Positions 23,328 through 25,907 of a DNA stretch of 25,907 nucleotides are shown one piece after another. The notes below the pieces were generated by a model that was given only the letters and a program-made list of their open reading frames with translations, was not told the DNA's origin and made no database searches. Both the position numbers and the translations under genes were made by a program. Location of the stretch: positions 1 through 25,907 of the forward strand of contig CAYXZW010000041.1 of assembly GCA_964469905.1 (NCBI GenBank). The letters run 5' to 3'. The stretch's first letter is position 1. Each line of letters starts with the position of its first letter. This stretch comes from MVRV01 sp964469905. GTDB taxonomy: Bacteria > Desulfobacterota > Syntrophia > Syntrophales > Smithellaceae.

Positions 23328-24445
23328 GGCACAGACTGTTGAAAAACGCCCGTCGGCTTCGTTGCTCTGCATCCATCGTCGTTGCGGCGTTAGCACAAAA
23401 GTTCGCCTCACTCCTCGGTTTTCACGCGCCTTGCCGACAGACATTCGCGTGCCCTTCAGGGTATTCGAACAGTCTGGTTAAAAGCACAATTCATATTATC
23501 AAACCAATAGCTAATATTTATGTTGTGTTGCTAATTTCAGTTTTTATTGCTTCCTGTTCGGTGCCTTCACCTTATGTTCAAAAAGAGCCGGCGAAAGGCA
23601 TTTATCATCGTGTAAAAAAAGGTGAAACATTACGAGGCATTGCCCGTGCTTATGCTGTAAAGACACAGGATTTGGCCGAAGTTAACAATATCAGCAACCC
23701 CGGTTTAATTGAAGAAGGATCTGTAATTTTCATTCCAGATGCCAATCAGGTTATAGATGATGTTATTACTTCTGCAAAAAAAATAGATACAGAAGCCAAA
23801 ACTGCAACCATGGCTGATAGCACTATAAAGGCAAAGCCGTCTCCGGAAAACGATAGTGGAAAGAAATTCCGGAGTTCAGCAGAGGAAGCAAGGAGTTCTG
23901 ACAAAAAATTATTACCGCTTGCTGCGGCACCGGAAAAGGAGAAAATTGCCATGTTGACGCCGCGTGCAGATGCGACGTTGAAAGGATCAACTCCGGCGCA
24001 AAAACCTGCGGACGAAAAATTGGAACATAAATCCAAATCAAGTGTCGAAGAAAAAGAAGATATTCACTTTGATAAAAAGCAGTTTATCTGGCCGGTGCGT
24101 GGCAGTGTGAAAACGCGTTTCGGGATTCAACCCAATAAAACTTATCACAACTGGGTAAAAATTGTCTCTGTTGCCGGATCTTCGGTCAAAGCTGCCGCTT
24201 CCGGTATGGTTATATTTTCTGCACATTTAAAAGACTATGGCGAGACTATTATTATTCGGCACGAAAACAGCTATGCAACGGTATATACCCATCTAAAGAA
24301 AAGATACGTCAAAACTGATCAAAAAATTAAGAAGGGAGATGTTATTGCCATCATTGGAGAAACTGATGAAGCTGGCGATTCATTTATGAATTTTGAAGTA
24401 AGGCTACATGGTAAAGCACGCAACCCCCTTTTTTTTCTGCCTTAG
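23315..24445 (+). CDS. nlpD: NlpD-like LysM / degenerate LytM lipoprotein with remodelled N-terminus
   Basis: The frame gives 376 residues. A lipoprotein signal follows an unusual leader: hydrophobic VVLLISVFIAS then Cys81. A LysM domain (about 97-141) binds peptidoglycan, a low-complexity linker follows, then an M23/LytM domain (258-376). That domain is degenerate: His278 and His326 remain, but the metal-ligand Asp is Lys282 and the HLH triplet is FMN (357-359). NlpD and EnvC are such inactive LytM proteins that activate cell-division amidases, and pcm-nlpD adjacency supports this. Residues about 7-54 are encoded by the inserted element, and the ATG at 23315 lies inside pcm. The native start is probably lost; a GTG further in would leave almost no basic n-region. 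Confidence 0.8.
   Translation: MEGIRHRLLKNARRLRCSASIVVAALAQKFASLLGFHAPCRQTFACPSGYSNSLVKSTIHIIKPIANIYVVLLISVFIASCSVPSPYVQKEPAKGIYHRVKKGETLRGIARAYAVKTQDLAEVNNISNPGLIEEGSVIFIPDANQVIDDVITSAKKIDTEAKTATMADSTIKAKPSPENDSGKKFRSSAEEARSSDKKLLPLAAAPEKEKIAMLTPRADATLKGSTPAQKPADEKLEHKSKSSVEEKEDIHFDKKQFIWPVRGSVKTRFGIQPNKTYHNWVKIVSVAGSSVKAAASGMVIFSAHLKDYGETIIIRHENSYATVYTHLKKRYVKTDQKIKKGDVIAIIGETDEAGDSFMNFEVRLHGKARNPLFFLP
23332..23476. mobile_element. MITE-like element with terminal inverted repeats
   Basis: About 145 bases bounded by CAGACTGTT (23332-23340) and AACAGTCTG (23468-23476), exact inverted repeats. The interior is visibly richer in G and C than its surroundings and reads GTTGAAAAACGCCCGTCGGC near the left end; this TGTTGAAAAACGCC type of sequence is one I recall as a dispersed repeat in deltaproteobacterial genomes. 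No transposase is encoded and no clear target duplication was found. It starts five bases after pcm and supplies the first part of the nlpD reading frame. Only one copy is in this window. Confidence 0.65.
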
Positions 24446-24578
24446 TAATTTCAATATCCTAGCCAGAAGTAATTAATAAACGCTGAAAAATGACCTTACA
24501 ATGATCTAACCAATTATTTGGCTTGAATAAATCGCCGGGCCACCATCTTACCACTTATGTATTAAATAGTATTAATCA

Positions 24579-24607
24579 TTGACTAAAAATTAAAATGGTG
24601 GTAATCT
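24579..24607 (+). promoter_or_regulatory. Sigma-70-type promoter of carD
   Basis: TTGACT (24579-24584), 17-base spacer, TAATCT (24602-24607), 34 bases before the carD ATG. CCACCAT (24540-24546) and ATGGTGG (24595-24601, touching the -10) form an inverted repeat around the -35 that could be a regulator site. Confidence 0.6.
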
Positions 24608-24641
24608 GCTACGTTCTTAAGGAAAGGTAGGTAGATAAAAA

Positions 24642-25127
24642 ATGTTTAAAGTAGGTGATTTGGCAGTATACCCTGCGCAGGGCGTCGGAGTCATTGAAGC
24701 TATTGAAAACAGGGAAGTAATGGGGAAGAAGCAACCCTTTTATATTATGAAAATCATGGGTAATGGCATGAAGATTATGATCCCGACAACAAGTGCCGAG
24801 GCTGTAGGTTTGCGCGAAGTCATTCTGGAAAAAGAAATACCCAGAGTATATGAAATACTACGCAATAAAGATGTAACGATAGACAAGCAGACTTGGAATA
24901 AGCGTTACCGTGAATACCTGGAAAAAATTAAAACGGGTTCCGTGTTTGAAATAGCCAGTGTTTTGCGCGACCTCTTTATATTGAAAAGTGACAAAAATCT
25001 TTCCTTTGGTGAACGGAAAATGATGGATACGGCAAAAAATTTGCTGGTTAAGGAAATTTCCGTGGCAACCAACAAGCGGGAAGATAAAGTTGAGCAAGAT
25101 TTGCAGACGATTTTTACAGTACAATAA
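24642..25127 (+). CDS. carD: CarD/CdnL-family transcription regulator
   Basis: 161 residues. The N-terminal RNA-polymerase-interacting domain (about 1-60) starts MFKVGDLAVYPAQGVGVIEA, the family hallmark. The helical C-terminal DNA-binding domain contains DKQTWNKRYREYLEKI with Trp85, the residue that wedges into the upstream edge of the transcription bubble in mycobacterial CarD. These proteins bind the polymerase beta subunit and stabilise open complexes at rRNA and other promoters. It has its own promoter and an AAGGAAAGG-type ribosome-binding site. The membrane PIN/TRAM gene follows 182 bases downstream, a pairing known from Firmicutes and deltaproteobacteria. Confidence 0.95.
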   Translation: MFKVGDLAVYPAQGVGVIEAIENREVMGKKQPFYIMKIMGNGMKIMIPTTSAEAVGLREVILEKEIPRVYEILRNKDVTIDKQTWNKRYREYLEKIKTGSVFEIASVLRDLFILKSDKNLSFGERKMMDTAKNLLVKEISVATNKREDKVEQDLQTIFTVQ

Positions 25128-25309
25128 CTTGTTGTTTTGTGACCATCTGGCAGTGTTCTTTGAAAATCAAAAAAAGAGTAAATAGTCTTTCCTGGATAAT
25201 TTTAAGGAAACCGCAAATAATGCCTCTGTTTTGAAGAAACTGAAATTTCCGAACTGAACTTGAATGTGCGAAAATAAAAAATAATAGCTGTGTAAAGGAG
25301 GTGAGACGG

Positions 25310-25907
25310 TTGGTCATTAGAATTCTCTTAGTTTTGGCTTGTTCCATAAGTGGTGCCGCTATAGCCTACTATATGGTATCTCCGGATTCATCATATTTAA
25401 TTATTCAATCGATTATCGGCTTAATTATCGGATTATTTGTTGCCTTATTGGTGATACGGCTGGAAAAAGATCTGCGCAAGATTTCATTGAGAATTATTCT
25501 AGGTGGCGTTTTCGGTATGATCATTGGTCTGCTGACTGCATTGATCCTGGGATTTGGCTTGAATATGTTCAGCAAGATAAGAGAAAATCAGCAAATCATT
25601 CCATGGATTTACCTTATTTTAACCGGAATATTAGGATATCTTGGTCTTGTTCTGGGATCAAAAAAAATTGAAGAATTTAACTTTTGGAGTAGCAACTTAA
25701 AAAATGATTCAGAACAAAGGATTTTGGACACAAGTGTTATAATTGATGGCAGGATAGCCGATATTTGCGACAGTGGATTTATGGATGGAGAATTAATTGT
25801 TCCTCGTTTTGTATTAAATGAGCTACAGCTTGTTGCCGATTCTTCTGATTCTATAAAACGGTCACGCGGCCGCCGCGGGTTGGATGTCTTAAACCGGATG
25901 CAAAAAA
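25310..25907 (+). CDS. Membrane PIN/TRAM-domain protein, YacL-like (3' end off the window)
   Basis: The frame runs from a TTG at 25310 to the right edge, 199 residues and incomplete. The start is fixed by a near-perfect ribosome-binding site (AAAGGAGGTGA) eight bases upstream. Four hydrophobic helices lie at about 2-22, 29-50, 61-85 and 97-116. A PIN nuclease domain begins at about 137: ILDTSVIIDGRIADI with Asp140 and Asp146, then VPRFVLNELQLVAD with Glu171, the expected metal ligands, and SRGRRGLDVL. The complete protein would normally end in a TRAM domain. In related genomes ispD and ispF often follow carD and this gene. Confidence 0.88.
   Translation, partial: MVIRILLVLACSISGAAIAYYMVSPDSSYLIIQSIIGLIIGLFVALLVIRLEKDLRKISLRIILGGVFGMIIGLLTALILGFGLNMFSKIRENQQIIPWIYLILTGILGYLGLVLGSKKIEEFNFWSSNLKNDSEQRILDTSVIIDGRIADICDSGFMDGELIVPRFVLNELQLVADSSDSIKRSRGRRGLDVLNRMQK

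Noticed and set aside
25339..25671. Plus-strand frame of 110 codons near the right edge
   Set aside because: It overlaps the membrane PIN-domain gene in another frame; the latter has a near-perfect ribosome-binding site and clear PIN motifs.

Overview
The window looks like chromosomal DNA of an anaerobic, Gram-negative deltaproteobacterium, most likely of the Syntrophales type (Smithella/Syntrophus-like). This is an inference from gene content: a class III polyhydroxyalkanoate (PHA) synthase (PhaC plus PhaE) with PhaR, an outer-membrane-type pcm-nlpD pair, an Elp3-like radical SAM gene beside rnc, a NIL-domain ferredoxin and a CarD/PIN-TRAM pair. Base composition is moderate to AT-rich, coding density is high, and no rRNA, tRNA, CRISPR array or transposase gene was seen.

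Layout. 1-3087 (minus strand): RNA-modification/processing operon mtaB > rnc > Elp3-like radical SAM gene (cut by the left edge), overlapping genes behind a good sigma-70 promoter. 3217-4523 (plus): a small two-helix membrane protein and a membrane-anchored matrixin-like metalloprotease with a coiled coil inside its catalytic domain. 4530-7743 (minus): DUF1846 protein, NIL-domain ferredoxin, CheX-like protein and CheY-like receiver.

7881-16374 is a PHA-granule island. phaR (minus) diverges from three tandem phasin-like paralogues and a coiled-coil PhaE-like protein (plus). A convergent minus-strand operon follows, phaE > phaC (class III) > tandem-GAF protein > phaJ. A second, long PhaC-like protein is divergent from phaE. 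Together these genes would supply (R)-3-hydroxyacyl-CoA (PhaJ), polymerise it (PhaC/PhaE, perhaps the second PhaC), coat granules (phasins) and sense polymer (PhaR). A consensus promoter and TTGCAA-type palindromes lie in the phaR/phasin gap.

16394-19440: small alpha/beta hydrolase (minus), DUF1015 and TrmN6-like methyltransferase (plus), DUF721/DciA-like protein (minus, convergent). 19511-21980 (minus): macro-domain protein coupled by ATGA to a hybrid PAS histidine kinase that carries a one-base frameshift. 22282-24445 (plus): coiled-coil hypothetical gene coupled to pcm, then an nlpD-like lipoprotein gene whose 5' end is replaced by a roughly 145-bp MITE-like element with terminal inverted repeats. 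24642-25907 (plus): carD and the start of a membrane PIN/TRAM protein running off the right edge.

Most interesting points: the MITE-remodelled nlpD start, the frameshifted kinase behind the macro-domain gene, the triplicated phasins, two different PHA synthases in one island, and the coiled-coil-split matrixin.
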